A stretch of 34,263 bases of DNA from the NCBI GenBank assembly GCA_023300125.1, contig JALZVY010000212.1, positions 1-34,263 of the forward strand. Direction: 5' to 3'. The position numbers and the translations under genes were made by a program. Shown here in pieces: positions 18,107-27,248 of the stretch (the stretch's first letter is position 1; each line of letters begins with the position of its first letter). Under the pieces are notes generated by a model, which made no database searches, was not told the origin of the DNA, and saw only the letters and a list, made by a program, of their open reading frames with translations. This stretch comes from Phycisphaera sp. (lineage in GTDB: Bacteria > Planctomycetota > Phycisphaerae > Phycisphaerales > Phycisphaeraceae).

Positions 18107-19498
18107 ATGATTAAGCACGTGTTCATCTGCATCGTGGCCTGCAGCGTCTGGCTGGCCCCAAGTTCGGCGCCGGCCCAGCCGCCGGGTCCCAACATCGTGG
18201 TCTTCCTCGCCGATGACATGGGCTGGGGCGACGCGTCGTGCTACGGCCACGAGCAGATCGTGAGCCCCAACATCGACAAGCTCGCGTCGCAGGGCGTGCG
18301 CTTCACGCAGTGCTACGCCGCGGCGGGGGTGTGCTCGCCCGCGCGTTCATCGATCCTGACGGGTCGAACCCCGTACCGTAACGGGGTGTGGCGCCACCTT
18401 TCCGGTGACAGCCCCGCGCACCTGCGCACCAGCGAAATCACTTACCCCGAGCTGCTCAAAAAAGCGGGCTATGAAACCTGCCATGTGGGCAAGTGGCACC
18501 TGGCCCCGAAGCAGCACTTCAACCAGGCCGCGTACCCCCAGCCGGGCGATCACGGCTATGACCACTGGATGGCTACGCACAACAACGCGCACCCCAGCCA
18601 CCAGAACCCCGACAACTTCGTGCTCAACGGCGAACCGATGGGGCCGCTCGAAGGTTTTTCCGCTCCCCTGGTGGCGCACGAGGCGATCCGCTGGCTCGAA
18701 GACATCCGGGATCCGGCCAAGCCGTTTGTGCTTTCGGTTTGGGTGCACGAGCCCCACACGCCCATCGCCACCGACAAGCGTTTTGTTGAGCCTTACGGCG
18801 GCGAACGTAACAGCCGGTACATGGGCAATATCACCCAGCTCGATCACGCCTTGGGAAAGGTGATGGACGCCCTTGACAAGCAAGGGCTCACCGAAAACAC
18901 ACTGCTGATTTTCACCTCCGACAACGGCCCTGAAGGCAAAGGAATCAACAAGCGAAACGAAGCGGTCGGTGGGTCGACCGGCGGGCTGCGCGGCCGCAAG
19001 CGCGACGATCACGAAGGCGGTATCCGGGTGCCGGGCATCGTCCGGTGGCCGGGGCACATCGCGCCGGGCACGGTCAGCGACGTGCCGGTCATCGGATCGG
19101 ACATCTTTGCCACGGCCTTGGACGTGGCGGGCATCCCCCTGCCCGACGACCGCGTCATCGACGGCGTCAGCATGCGGCCCGCGTTCGCCAACCAGCCGGT
19201 GCAGCGCCCGGTGCCGCTGTTTTGGCGCACCCACGTCTCGTCGGCCGACAGCCGCGTCGCGCTGCGGGTGGGCGACTGGAAGATCGTGGGCAACGACACC
19301 CTGGACCGGTTCGAACTGTTTGAAATCACCAAGGACCCGCGCGAGACCCGCGACCTGGCCCAGGCGATGCCCGAGAAACGCGACGAGATGAAGGCGGCGC
19401 TGTTTGAGGTCTGGGAGGGCGTTCAGGCCCAGGGGCCGCGCGCGTGGTGGGAGGGCTTCAAAGGCAAGCCCCGCCGAGGTTCGACGGTGCCCTACTGA
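18107..19498 (+). CDS. Secreted sulfatase
   Basis: A 463-residue arylsulfatase-type enzyme. A signal peptide (core VFICIVACSVWLAPSSAPA) precedes PNIVVFLADDMGWGDASCYG, C76-S-P-A-R, GKWHLAPKQ, SDNGPEG and [19 protein letters not shown], the usual order of metal-binding and active-site blocks in N-acetylgalactosamine-6-sulfatase-like members. ATG 18107 is preferred to the in-frame TTG at 18098; neither has a clear SD. The gap to the previous sulfatase is 112 bases with no terminator, so it may be the third gene of the GH29 transcript. It converges with the sulfatase at 19548; the stops are 49 bases apart. Confidence 0.92.
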   Translation: MIKHVFICIVACSVWLAPSSAPAQPPGPNIVVFLADDMGWGDASCYGHEQIVSPNIDKLASQGVRFTQCYAAAGVCSPARSSILTGRTPYRNGVWRHLSGDSPAHLRTSEITYPELLKKAGYETCHVGKWHLAPKQHFNQAAYPQPGDHGYDHWMATHNNAHPSHQNPDNFVLNGEPMGPLEGFSAPLVAHEAIRWLEDIRDPAKPFVLSVWVHEPHTPIATDKRFVEPYGGERNSRYMGNITQLDHALGKVMDALDKQGLTENTLLIFTSDNGPEGKGINKRNEAVGGSTGGLRGRKRDDHEGGIRVPGIVRWPGHIAPGTVSDVPVIGSDIFATALDVAGIPLPDDRVIDGVSMRPAFANQPVQRPVPLFWRTHVSSADSRVALRVGDWKIVGNDTLDRFELFEITKDPRETRDLAQAMPEKRDEMKAALFEVWEGVQAQGPRAWWEGFKGKPRRGSTVPY

Positions 19499-19547
19499 TT
19501 GCCTGTGCTTTCGCCGTGCGGAGGCAAAAGGGGCGGCACGCCGTGCT

Positions 19548-21077
19548 CTACTTCGACATCTGGGTCACCAATGCCTGGCAGCGTTGTCGGTGTTGCTCGA
19601 GGGTGTCGGCGTGGGCGGGGTCGCCGGCGAGGTTCATCTGTTCTTTGGGGTCGTCAGCCAGGTGGAACAACTCTTCGAAGACCGGCGCTTCGCCGTTGAT
19701 CGAGGCGTCGGGCAGGTACCGCTTGCGGTCATCGCTGCGGGAGAAGTAGCGGATGTACTTCCAGTCCTTGCTTCGCACCGCTTCCATGCGGGGGTAGTTC
19801 TGGTCGGTGAACAGGTTTTCGCAGAAGACGTCTTGCCGCCAACACACCGGCCGCCCCTGGATGAGCGGGAGCATGCTCTGCCCCTGGTAGGTATCGGGCA
19901 CGGCCTGTCCGCAGAGTTCCAGAATCGTGGCGGGCACGTCTTGACCCACCACCAGGTGTTCAAGCACCTGGCCACGTGTTTGCTCTTCGAAGCGTGGTGA
20001 ATAGACGATCAGCGGGATGCGCAGCGTTTCTTCGTACAAGAACGTCTTGCCGCCCAGGCCGTGCTCGCCGAGCAGCAGCCCGTGATCCGAAGCGAACACG
20101 ATGATGGTGTTGTCGGCCACACCCATCGCCTCAAGTTGTTCACGCAGCCGGCCCACGAACCGATCGATCCCGGTCACCGCGCGGGCCATCTTGATCTTCT
20201 TGTTCAGCAGTTTTTTGGGCTTATCGACGTGGTAGTACCGCTCCAGGTCGTTGTGCGCAAAGACCTCCGGGGGCAACTGCACGTCGATGTTCGGATACCC
20301 CTGGGGGAAGGCGAACGCTTCGCGCTGATCGTTGTAGAGCGTGCGGTAGATCTCGGGGTGGCTGGGGTCGACGCCCATGCCGCCGATGCTGGCGGCGTGG
20401 GGCAGGTTAAAGTTGATCGACAGGCTGAAAGGGCGGCTCGCGTCGCGTCGGTGCAGGAAGTCGGCCACGGACTGATGGGCGTTGTCAAAGAAATAGGCCT
20501 GGCCGTCATCGGTACGCATGAACGCCTCGGTGGCTTCATACAGGCCTTCGATCTGCGTGGACTGGGCAAGGTTTTGAAACGCGCGGTGCTTCATGAGGTC
20601 GAAGCCCAGGTGCCCCGGCCGCATGTAGCAGAAGTCGATGTTCTCTTTCATGTACCGATTGGCTTCAGGCTTCGGGCCGATCTGGGCGTGGTGCTTGCCG
20701 ATGTAGCCGTTGAAATAGCCGGCCGCCTTGAGACGCATCTGCCAGCTCTGATCAAACACCGTGCGGGGGATCGGGTTCTTCGAGACGTGGTGGAACCCGT
20801 TGCGGTTCTTGCGTTCCCACTGGCCGGTGAAGAAGTTTGCTCGGCTGGGGCCGCAGATGGGGCTGGTGATCACGGCCTGGCTGAAGAAGACACCTTCCGC
20901 GGCCAGCCGGTCGATGTGCGGTGTCTGGGTCACGGGGTGCCCGGTCATGCTCAATGAGTCGAGCCGCTGGTCGTCGGTTTTGACAAAAATGATGTTCGGC
21001 GGGGATACCCGTTCGGCCTGTGCCTTGGGGGGCCACACCAGCAGCAGCACGAGCATGACGATCAGGGTGTTCTTCAT
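19548..21077 (-). CDS. Secreted sulfatase (CGPSR type)
   Basis: A 509-residue arylsulfatase-type enzyme. A signal peptide (MKNTLIVMLVLLLVWPPKAQA) is followed by PNIIFVKTDDQR, C75-G-P-S-R, GYIGKHHA and FASDHGLLLGEHGLGGK. The DDQR start and the DHG-LLGEHG block place it near the iduronate-2-sulfatase-like branch, distinct from the neighbouring sulfatases, so it probably attacks another sulfate position. It lies 98 bases downstream of the GH95-like gene on the same strand and is likely co-transcribed with it. Confidence 0.93.
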   Translation of the reverse strand: MKNTLIVMLVLLLVWPPKAQAERVSPPNIIFVKTDDQRLDSLSMTGHPVTQTPHIDRLAAEGVFFSQAVITSPICGPSRANFFTGQWERKNRNGFHHVSKNPIPRTVFDQSWQMRLKAAGYFNGYIGKHHAQIGPKPEANRYMKENIDFCYMRPGHLGFDLMKHRAFQNLAQSTQIEGLYEATEAFMRTDDGQAYFFDNAHQSVADFLHRRDASRPFSLSINFNLPHAASIGGMGVDPSHPEIYRTLYNDQREAFAFPQGYPNIDVQLPPEVFAHNDLERYYHVDKPKKLLNKKIKMARAVTGIDRFVGRLREQLEAMGVADNTIIVFASDHGLLLGEHGLGGKTFLYEETLRIPLIVYSPRFEEQTRGQVLEHLVVGQDVPATILELCGQAVPDTYQGQSMLPLIQGRPVCWRQDVFCENLFTDQNYPRMEAVRSKDWKYIRYFSRSDDRKRYLPDASINGEAPVFEELFHLADDPKEQMNLAGDPAHADTLEQHRQRCQALVTQMSK

Positions 21078-21175
21078 ACAGGTTTCTGCCTAGTCGTTGG
21101 GTGGGAGCAGATGCGGGGGCGACGGAGTGGTGAAAGACGAGCACGTAGGCACGCACAACGCGCCGGGCGACGGCT

Positions 21176-23659
21176 TCATTTTTTGCCCCGCCGAGACGGC
21201 TTGTTCTTGGAATAGTACCGGTGGCCCGGCAGGCGCTCGGTTTGCTTGCTGAAGCCAAAGAGGTGGTGGTCTGAGGCGCCGCGCAGGGGGGGGGTGATGG
21301 ACAGATCTGCCTCGGCCAGGGGCACGGGGGTAAACGCCGCGGTTTGCCCCTTCTCCAGCGCGAGGTGGTACACGCGGTGCTCGTCGAGGCGGACCCGGTC
21401 GCTCGCGGCGGGGGAGCCGTCGATGCTGATGAACGGGTCGGCGAAATCAATCTGAACCGAGCACGGCGCTCCGGCCAGGCTTTCGACGGTGACAAAGCGG
21501 GTGATGCCCTGGGTTTTCTTGGCGCTGACCAGGAACGCGCCCTGGCCGCGCAGGTTCTGAAAGGCCGCGTCTTCCCAGTGTTTGGGCGTTGCTCTGAACA
21601 CCCGCAAGGTCCCGCCCCAGCTTTGCAGCAACATGTCGTGCACGCTGGTCGCAAACGAGAGCGGGCTTTCGATCACCGGGTTGCCCTCGGCGTACATCGT
21701 GGTTGGCGACACGCGCTGGTGCTGGATCAGGTAGTCGAGGTAGTGATGCGCCTTCTCCGCATCCCCCAGCCAGGCGTACATCGACGCCGCGCCCGTTGCG
21801 GTGTAACCAGTCACGGGCAGCGCCTTGTCTTTCTTGACACCGTTGATGCTGACGTTGAGCCAGTGATCCAGCGTGGTCCGCAGCAGGTCGGCGTCGGCGG
21901 GCTCTTCGGGCGTGATCACCGCCAGTGGATAGAAGCCCAGCAGGTGCGAGTAGTGGCGGTGGGGCTTCTCGAAGGGGATGTCCTTGCCGATGCGCAGCCC
22001 GTTCTCATCGGTTTGAAACGGGGCCAAGCGGTCCAGTATCCGTTGCCAGTCTTCGGCCAGCGGGTCGTTCAGCCCGTGCTCGGCGTTGAGATCGAGCAGC
22101 GTCTGACAGCTCCAGCGCATCAGCGCGAGGGTGAAGTTGACATCCTGCCCGCGGCCGGCGGGGTATTCGGGCGACCAGCTGCGTTTGATGTGCAGGGTTC
22201 CGTCGGCGGACGCGACGGGGTTGTCCGCGAGGTAGTGGCGGTACGCGTTGACGGCCTTGCGCAGTAGCGGGAACAGACCGTCACGCATCCGCTCACGGTC
22301 TCCGGCGTATTCGCAGTGCAGCCAGTAGTTGTGCAGCATCCACACGAGCATGTCCGGCACTTTCGGGCCGTTGTCGGCGATCAAGTCCTGAGGCATCAGC
22401 GCTGCCACCGCGGCGCTGTCTGTCCAGCGGTCCGGCACGTTGCGTGCCAGATTGTCCGCGTACTTGTCCATGTTGTTGGGCAGCGACGCGCCGACCGACA
22501 GCCGGTTGGAGGTCAGATGCGTCCAGTAGATCAGCTGGACATTGAGATCCCCCCACACCATCGGCCAGAAGGTGGTGTGGTACCAGGGCCCCATGAGGTC
22601 CAAAATCGGCCCGTTGCCGCGCATCGCCGAGGCCAGCTTGTACATCTGGATCCAGTAGAAAGCCTCCTTCTCCGCGTCGTTCACGGTCAGGAAGCTTTGG
22701 GGGTAGTACGCGTGCCACCACGCGCGGTGGGTGGAGACCAGGCTGTGGTCGGCCACCCGCTGCCGCGCGACGGCCAGGTTTTTCTGGGCGACCTCCTGGC
22801 TGTTGCGCTGTGGAAAGCTGTGGTGAACCGTGGCGTGTAGCCGCTGGTGGCCGTCCGCAACGCCGGTGACTTCCCACGCGGTGGTGGTCTCGCCGCGGTG
22901 CTCGTGAAGCAGCTGCTTGCAGTAGGTGATGCCATCGGCTTGGCGTGTGGTGGGCGCCGGCGGCATCGGCAGCGGGGCTTCGCGCATGAGGTCCCAGATC
23001 CCGCCCTTCGGCCCGGCGCCGGTGTCCAGCCGCGCGCGGACCGGCGGCATGGGCGTGTCGGGGTGCCAGCTCACGCTGATCGATTCTCCGGCCTGGGCCC
23101 GGGTTTCGAAGTGAATCACGTCATGCAGGCTGTGCGTCAGGCCGTGGACTTGATACGCGCCTTCGGTGGTGCGTATCTCGCCTGTCAGCTCGGCGTTCCA
23201 GAGGCTTAGCCGCAAGTCCACGCCCAGAATCTCGCCGCGGGACTTCAGCTTGAAGTGGCCCAGGGGCAGCCGGCCGCGGTAGATCCACAGCAGTTCGTTG
23301 CCCTCGTGCGGAAGCCGATGGTCGTAGTAGTCGTGGCGACCGACATAGAGCGAGACCACATTCTTTGCCTCGCCCGCGGCCTGATAAAGCAGAAAGCCGA
23401 TGTTCCCGTTGCCGGAGTACGGCGCGACCTCCCACCGGTGCGGGACGCGGTCCCAGACCATGTCGTGTTGGCCCAGGAAAGCCTCGTAGTCAATCCCCGG
23501 TGAAGCCTGGCTTGGTGCAGGCCGGCAAGCTGCCACCAGGGCCAAGATGAAAAGCATGGATCGCAACCCGATGGCTTTGTCGCGCACGCGTCGTTGTTCA
23601 AACACCGTCGGATCCAAATATGCCCTGGTCATTGTTTGATCTTCCATGAAAAGATTCAT
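21176..23659 (-). CDS. GH95-like alpha-fucosidase, probable lipoprotein
   Basis: An 827-residue glycosidase of the (alpha/alpha)6-barrel type. Features shared with GH95 are SPE-Y (general-acid Glu near residue 497), HRHYSHLLGFYPL, and a C-terminal block ending HDMLLQSWGG. The usual N-x-N-x-Q motif is D-L-N-V-Q near residue 370, so it is a divergent member; GH95 includes inverting alpha-1,2-fucosidases and L-galactosidases. The signal part has a lipobox LVAAC with Cys45 after a long basic n-region, suggesting an outer-membrane or periplasmic lipoprotein. The start is uncertain: ATG 23659 has GGAG 6 bases upstream, while ATG 23632 or a GTG inside would shorten the leader. It probably leads an operon with the sulfatase at 19548. 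Confidence 0.83.
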   Translation of the reverse strand: MNLFMEDQTMTRAYLDPTVFEQRRVRDKAIGLRSMLFILALVAACRPAPSQASPGIDYEAFLGQHDMVWDRVPHRWEVAPYSGNGNIGFLLYQAAGEAKNVVSLYVGRHDYYDHRLPHEGNELLWIYRGRLPLGHFKLKSRGEILGVDLRLSLWNAELTGEIRTTEGAYQVHGLTHSLHDVIHFETRAQAGESISVSWHPDTPMPPVRARLDTGAGPKGGIWDLMREAPLPMPPAPTTRQADGITYCKQLLHEHRGETTTAWEVTGVADGHQRLHATVHHSFPQRNSQEVAQKNLAVARQRVADHSLVSTHRAWWHAYYPQSFLTVNDAEKEAFYWIQMYKLASAMRGNGPILDLMGPWYHTTFWPMVWGDLNVQLIYWTHLTSNRLSVGASLPNNMDKYADNLARNVPDRWTDSAAVAALMPQDLIADNGPKVPDMLVWMLHNYWLHCEYAGDRERMRDGLFPLLRKAVNAYRHYLADNPVASADGTLHIKRSWSPEYPAGRGQDVNFTLALMRWSCQTLLDLNAEHGLNDPLAEDWQRILDRLAPFQTDENGLRIGKDIPFEKPHRHYSHLLGFYPLAVITPEEPADADLLRTTLDHWLNVSINGVKKDKALPVTGYTATGAASMYAWLGDAEKAHHYLDYLIQHQRVSPTTMYAEGNPVIESPLSFATSVHDMLLQSWGGTLRVFRATPKHWEDAAFQNLRGQGAFLVSAKKTQGITRFVTVESLAGAPCSVQIDFADPFISIDGSPAASDRVRLDEHRVYHLALEKGQTAAFTPVPLAEADLSITPPLRGASDHHLFGFSKQTERLPGHRYYSKNKPSRRGKK

Positions 23660-24011
23660 ATCAGGCTCCGTTGTCGCGCTCGCTGTGAATGCGTGGGTGC
23701 GGATGTCGGCTTCGCTCGGAACGGGCGATGCACCCGAGCGTACATCTCTTGGCCGGGCGGCCGCGAAGGCGAAAACCGCGACGCACAGCAACCGCGGTTC
23801 ATTGCACCGGTCTGCGGCGGCGTGGCCCGAGCCTCTGTCAACCTGCCGTCGGCGCACCGGGTTCAGACTGCAAGGGCGGCCGGCGGCTTGAAACCCATAA
23901 GGCGTGACCCCGTGGGTGCCCGCTTGGCGTCGGACCGACGCACATGGGCGAGTTATACCGACGTCTTTGGCGGTTCATTCGGAAACATCGGCGTAGCCGG
24001 CTCATTTTGCC
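23660..24011. other. Leader region of the GH95-like operon
   Basis: About 350 bases between the promoter zone near 24012-24058 and the GH95-like ATG. Long frames here on either strand have no recognisable domain; one continues the GH95-like frame upstream but is Arg/Ala-rich and unlike coding sequence. If transcription starts near 24025, the leader is unusually long. I see no known riboswitch. Confidence 0.45.
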
Positions 24012-24039
24012 TTGACTGGCGGTATTTGTATATTATAGT
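24012..24039 (+). promoter_or_regulatory. Promoter toward the pseudopilin gene, with overlapping leftward -10
   Basis: TTGACT (24012-24017), a 16-base spacer and TATAGT (24034-24039) read rightward, about 235 bases before the pseudopilin ATG. On the minus strand TATAAT (24037-24032) is a perfect -10 with a weak CCGACA -35 (24058-24053, 15-base spacer) toward the GH95-like gene. Both cores share one AT-rich patch. Confidence 0.6.
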
Positions 24040-24050
24040 ACTTGCATAGC
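24039..24050 (+). promoter_or_regulatory. 12-base motif TACTTGCATAGC, site B
   Basis: Identical to the minus-strand site at 13035-13046. It starts at the last base of the rightward -10 and lies between the -35 and -10 of the leftward promoter, so one bound protein could silence both transcripts. Confidence 0.55.
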
Positions 24051-24280
24051 AGTGTCGGCGCATCAGCAAGACCAAGCGATGTGCTCTGGTTGAGCCACCC
24101 GGCCTCGGGTTGTCACTTACGGCGAAGTCGATGTGGCCTGCCTTCGAAAAGCGGCTACGTTTTGTCGCCCCCCGCGGATCCAACGCTTTTTTCGTTTTTC
24201 TGATCCTCACGATTCTTGATTTTGAGCTGAAATTCTGATGCCGCTGGATCGTTTCCGTCCACCCTCACGGAGATCATGTC

Positions 24281-25129
24281 ATGAAAATTCGTAACGGATT
24301 CACACTCATCGAACTCTTGGTGGTGATCTCGATCATCGCCCTTTTGATCGGAATCCTGCTGCCTACCCTCGGCACGGCACGGCAGACCGCGCGGCAGATG
24401 GGCAGTAACACCCAACTGCGCGGCATCCATCAGGCCAACGTTGTTTTTGCCCAAGGCAACAAGACAGGCGGTGGGGACGGATGGTTTGCCGGCTTGTCGC
24501 CCTCAGGCGATATTGCAGAAGAGCCCCCTGCGACGGCGACTTACACGGTGGCGGGCCCCAGGGCTCTGACGATGCCGCGGCACCGATACGCCCTGCTGCT
24601 TGAAGACAATGCGTTCACCCCTGAGTACATCATCAGCCCCGTGGATGAAGATGCGGTTGAGGCAACAGGTGGGGATGTGGTTGCGATTAACTTCTCGTAT
24701 TGCATGTCTAGTTTGGGAAACAACACCGGCAGTGATGGGTATGCATCCGTCGTGAACCCGTTCGACCCGCAAAGCACCGGCCGGATCCTTGGGTGGGGTG
24801 AAACACTGAGTGCTTCCGAGCCCGTGCTGAGCGATATCAATACCGGGCAGGGTTTGAATACGGTCAGTTCGTTTTGGACCGAGGAAGACTCGGGGCAGTG
24901 GGAGGGGGGCGTCGTGATGAACGACAACAGCGTGTCGTTCTCAAGCAGCCACCTCGTCGAAAACACCCGGTTTTCCAACTTCGTTACGATCCCTGAGGAC
25001 AACCTCTTTTTTGATGGGGACCTTGATGCCGATGGCAACAACGCCCGTCCCGATGGTAAAAATGCCCTGCTGGTGTTCGGCCAGGGCGTCGAGGGGCGTG
25101 ATCAAGACCGATTGAATCGACGGGATTAG
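24281..25129 (+). CDS. Type II secretion/type IV-like pseudopilin (DUF1559-related)
   Basis: A 282-residue protein with a class III prepilin signal: GFTLIELLVVISIIALLIG, where prepilin peptidase cuts after Gly6 and Glu+5 is present. The rest is a large extracellular beta-type domain. Near the C-terminus, EGGVVMNDNSVSF resembles the (H/G)-x-DGSV end motif of the DUF1559 family, which is highly expanded in Planctomycetota. The terminal part is Asp/Asn-rich (FDGDLDADGNNARPDG), possibly calcium binding. GGAG lies about 9 bases upstream of the ATG. It lies 98 bases before the sulfatase at 25228 and may serve in export or surface binding of polysaccharide, which is inference. Confidence 0.85.
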   Translation: MKIRNGFTLIELLVVISIIALLIGILLPTLGTARQTARQMGSNTQLRGIHQANVVFAQGNKTGGGDGWFAGLSPSGDIAEEPPATATYTVAGPRALTMPRHRYALLLEDNAFTPEYIISPVDEDAVEATGGDVVAINFSYCMSSLGNNTGSDGYASVVNPFDPQSTGRILGWGETLSASEPVLSDINTGQGLNTVSSFWTEEDSGQWEGGVVMNDNSVSFSSSHLVENTRFSNFVTIPEDNLFFDGDLDADGNNARPDGKNALLVFGQGVEGRDQDRLNRRD

Positions 25130-25173
25130 GGACGCCATCTCCGGCCGTATAAAAGGCTCATCAAAACGTTTAT

Positions 25174-25191
25174 CTCCCCGACAGTGGGGAG
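25174..25191 (+). promoter_or_regulatory. Hairpin ending at a candidate SD
   Basis: CTCCCC (25174-25179) pairs with GGGGAG (25186-25191) over a 6-base loop. The GGGGAG abuts an in-frame ATG at 25192 with zero spacing, so that ATG is unlikely to be the start. Confidence 0.4.
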
Positions 25192-25227
25192 ATGTGGAAT
25201 ACGTCAATGTGTTTAAGGAAAAGTGAA

Positions 25228-27141
25228 GTGGATATCGCTCGATGTGACTTGGTGGCGCGGCAGGTATCTGTGGCATTTTTAGTCGCCGTTTTGATGGGCT
25301 TGATGGCCGTTGGTTCTCCCGCGACCGCATCCGAAGCCGGCCGTCCGGACCAGCCCAACGTGTTGTTGCTCCTGACCGACGACTTGGGCTGGCAGGACGT
25401 GATGGCCTATGACATCGATGAGCCATCGCCCTATGAGACGCCCAATATTGATGCCCTCGCGAAGAAAGGCGTGATGTTCTGGCAGGCCTATTCGCCGACG
25501 CCGGTGTGCGCTTCCTCGCGTTGCGCGATCCTGAGCGGAAATCACGCCGCGCGAGCCCAGAAGACCAGTGTCGTCGGCGGGGCTCCGCCCATGCCGCGCA
25601 ACAATAACGCGCGGATGATGGACCCGTGGTACAGCGGACGCATGCCCGCGGACGAGTTGACGATCGCCAAGATCCTGCGGCAGAACGGCTACGCCACCGG
25701 CCACTCGGGCAAGTGGCACATGGCGATCAGCCACAAAGCGTTCCCGCAGCCCGAAGACCAGGGGTTTGACTACACCCAAGCGTCCCGCGGTTCGCGGACG
25801 TCGATGAAAGACCGTATGACGGGGTTTGCGACCGACGCGCCCGATGACCCCTTCCGTCTGGACGAGAACGGATATCCGTTTCACCAGACCAACGAGGACG
25901 CGCTCACGTTTCTGAAGGAGAACAAGGACCGGCCTTTCTTTCTGTACTACGCAACCTGGCTCGTACACGGCCCGATTCACACGCGTTCCGAGGCGCACCT
26001 TAAGAAGTACGTCGAGAAGATGGGCGTTGACCCCACCAAAGTCATCGGGCGTGGTGATCCGGGGCAGCTGAATCCTTTTTACGGGGCCATGGTTCAGGAA
26101 CTCGACTACTACGTCGGGATGGTGTTTGACTACCTGGATGAAACCGATGACCCGCGCTGGCCCGGGCACAAGCTCAGCGAGAACACCTACGTCATCTTCA
26201 CCTCCGACAACGGCGGCATGGAGGGCAATCCGAAGGAACGCTACACCGACAACAACCCGCTGGATCGGGGCAAGATCTCAGCCAAGGAAGGGGGCACGCG
26301 GGTGCCGCTGATCATCACCGGGCCCGGGGTGTCTGCGGGTGTGCAAAGCGACGTGATGGTGAACGGGCTGGATTTCTATCCCACGATCCTGTCGTGGACC
26401 GGCGTTGCGAAGCCCGAGGGCAAAAACCTGGATGGATGCGACCTGGATCCTTTGCTGCGCAACGACCCGACCGACCCTTCTCTCGTGAAGGCAGACGACG
26501 GCAGTGTGCGCGACGCGATGGTCTGGCACTTTCCGCACGGCGTGGCGATGGAAAGCACCATCCGCGTGGGGGACTACAAGCTGATCCGCAACTACGACCA
26601 CGTTAACAATCCGAGCACGCCCGAACTGGAGCTGTTTCAGCTTTACAGCACCACCGGATCGGGTCAGGAGCGGGTGGACATCGAAGAGGCGAAGAACCTT
26701 GCCGACGCTGAGCCTGAGAAAACACAGGATTTGAATCGCAGGCTGACCGAGGTGCTGAGCGAGATGAACGCGAGCTACCCCAGCTACAACCCGGTCGGCG
26801 GGGCGAAGCTGCCCCACAAGCAGAACGTGCCCGAGGTGTTGTCTGACACGCGCGAGGGGCACGCGGTTGCGTTTTCATTCAAGGAAAACGGGGCCAAGGT
26901 GGTGCAGGCGAATCTGATCTACACCCTCAACGGCGGCGCTCGCTACGAGGAGTGGTTTTCCAAGCCCGCGGTGATTGATCCGCGGGGCGCGGTCACCGCC
27001 CAGCTCCCCGAAGGAACGACGCACTACGTCGTCAACCTGATCGACGAGAACGATTTCTTGGTGTCCTACCCGGCTTTGAAGGGCCAGTTGAAGTACAACC
27101 GCAAGCAGAAGGTGTCTGAGGACGCGCTGCGTGTGAAGTGA
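25228..27141 (+). CDS. Secreted sulfatase with atypical C-A-S-S-R motif
   Basis: A 637-residue arylsulfatase-type enzyme with a signal peptide (core VAFLVAVLMGLMAVGSPATA). PNVLLLLTDDLGWQD, GHSGKWHMA, FTSDNGGMEG and GGTRVPLIITGPGV match the sulfatase at 16141 closely, including a C-terminal extra domain. The formylglycine site is C94-A-S-S-R98: Ser stands where Pro is nearly always found. The Cys and Arg are kept, so it may still be matured, perhaps by a different route. The start is GTG 25228 because AAGGA lies 8 bases upstream; ATG 25192 and ATG 25207 are in frame and would add 12 or 7 residues. Confidence 0.88.
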   Translation: MDIARCDLVARQVSVAFLVAVLMGLMAVGSPATASEAGRPDQPNVLLLLTDDLGWQDVMAYDIDEPSPYETPNIDALAKKGVMFWQAYSPTPVCASSRCAILSGNHAARAQKTSVVGGAPPMPRNNNARMMDPWYSGRMPADELTIAKILRQNGYATGHSGKWHMAISHKAFPQPEDQGFDYTQASRGSRTSMKDRMTGFATDAPDDPFRLDENGYPFHQTNEDALTFLKENKDRPFFLYYATWLVHGPIHTRSEAHLKKYVEKMGVDPTKVIGRGDPGQLNPFYGAMVQELDYYVGMVFDYLDETDDPRWPGHKLSENTYVIFTSDNGGMEGNPKERYTDNNPLDRGKISAKEGGTRVPLIITGPGVSAGVQSDVMVNGLDFYPTILSWTGVAKPEGKNLDGCDLDPLLRNDPTDPSLVKADDGSVRDAMVWHFPHGVAMESTIRVGDYKLIRNYDHVNNPSTPELELFQLYSTTGSGQERVDIEEAKNLADAEPEKTQDLNRRLTEVLSEMNASYPSYNPVGGAKLPHKQNVPEVLSDTREGHAVAFSFKENGAKVVQANLIYTLNGGARYEEWFSKPAVIDPRGAVTAQLPEGTTHYVVNLIDENDFLVSYPALKGQLKYNRKQKVSEDALRVK

Positions 27142-27248
27142 AGCCCGGCGTGTGAATCGGGTCTTTGATCCGGTGCCCATGCCGATGCCCATCGAGGCGG
27201 CGGCGACTTGTAGGGCGATGATGAGATCGGCGGGGGGGGGGCGCCGGT

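Noticed and set aside
25192-25227. ATG 25192 as start of the C-A-S-S-R sulfatase
   Set aside because: The only SD-like GGGGAG abuts it with no spacer and is inside a hairpin; GTG 25228 has AAGGA at proper spacing. Kept as an alternative only.
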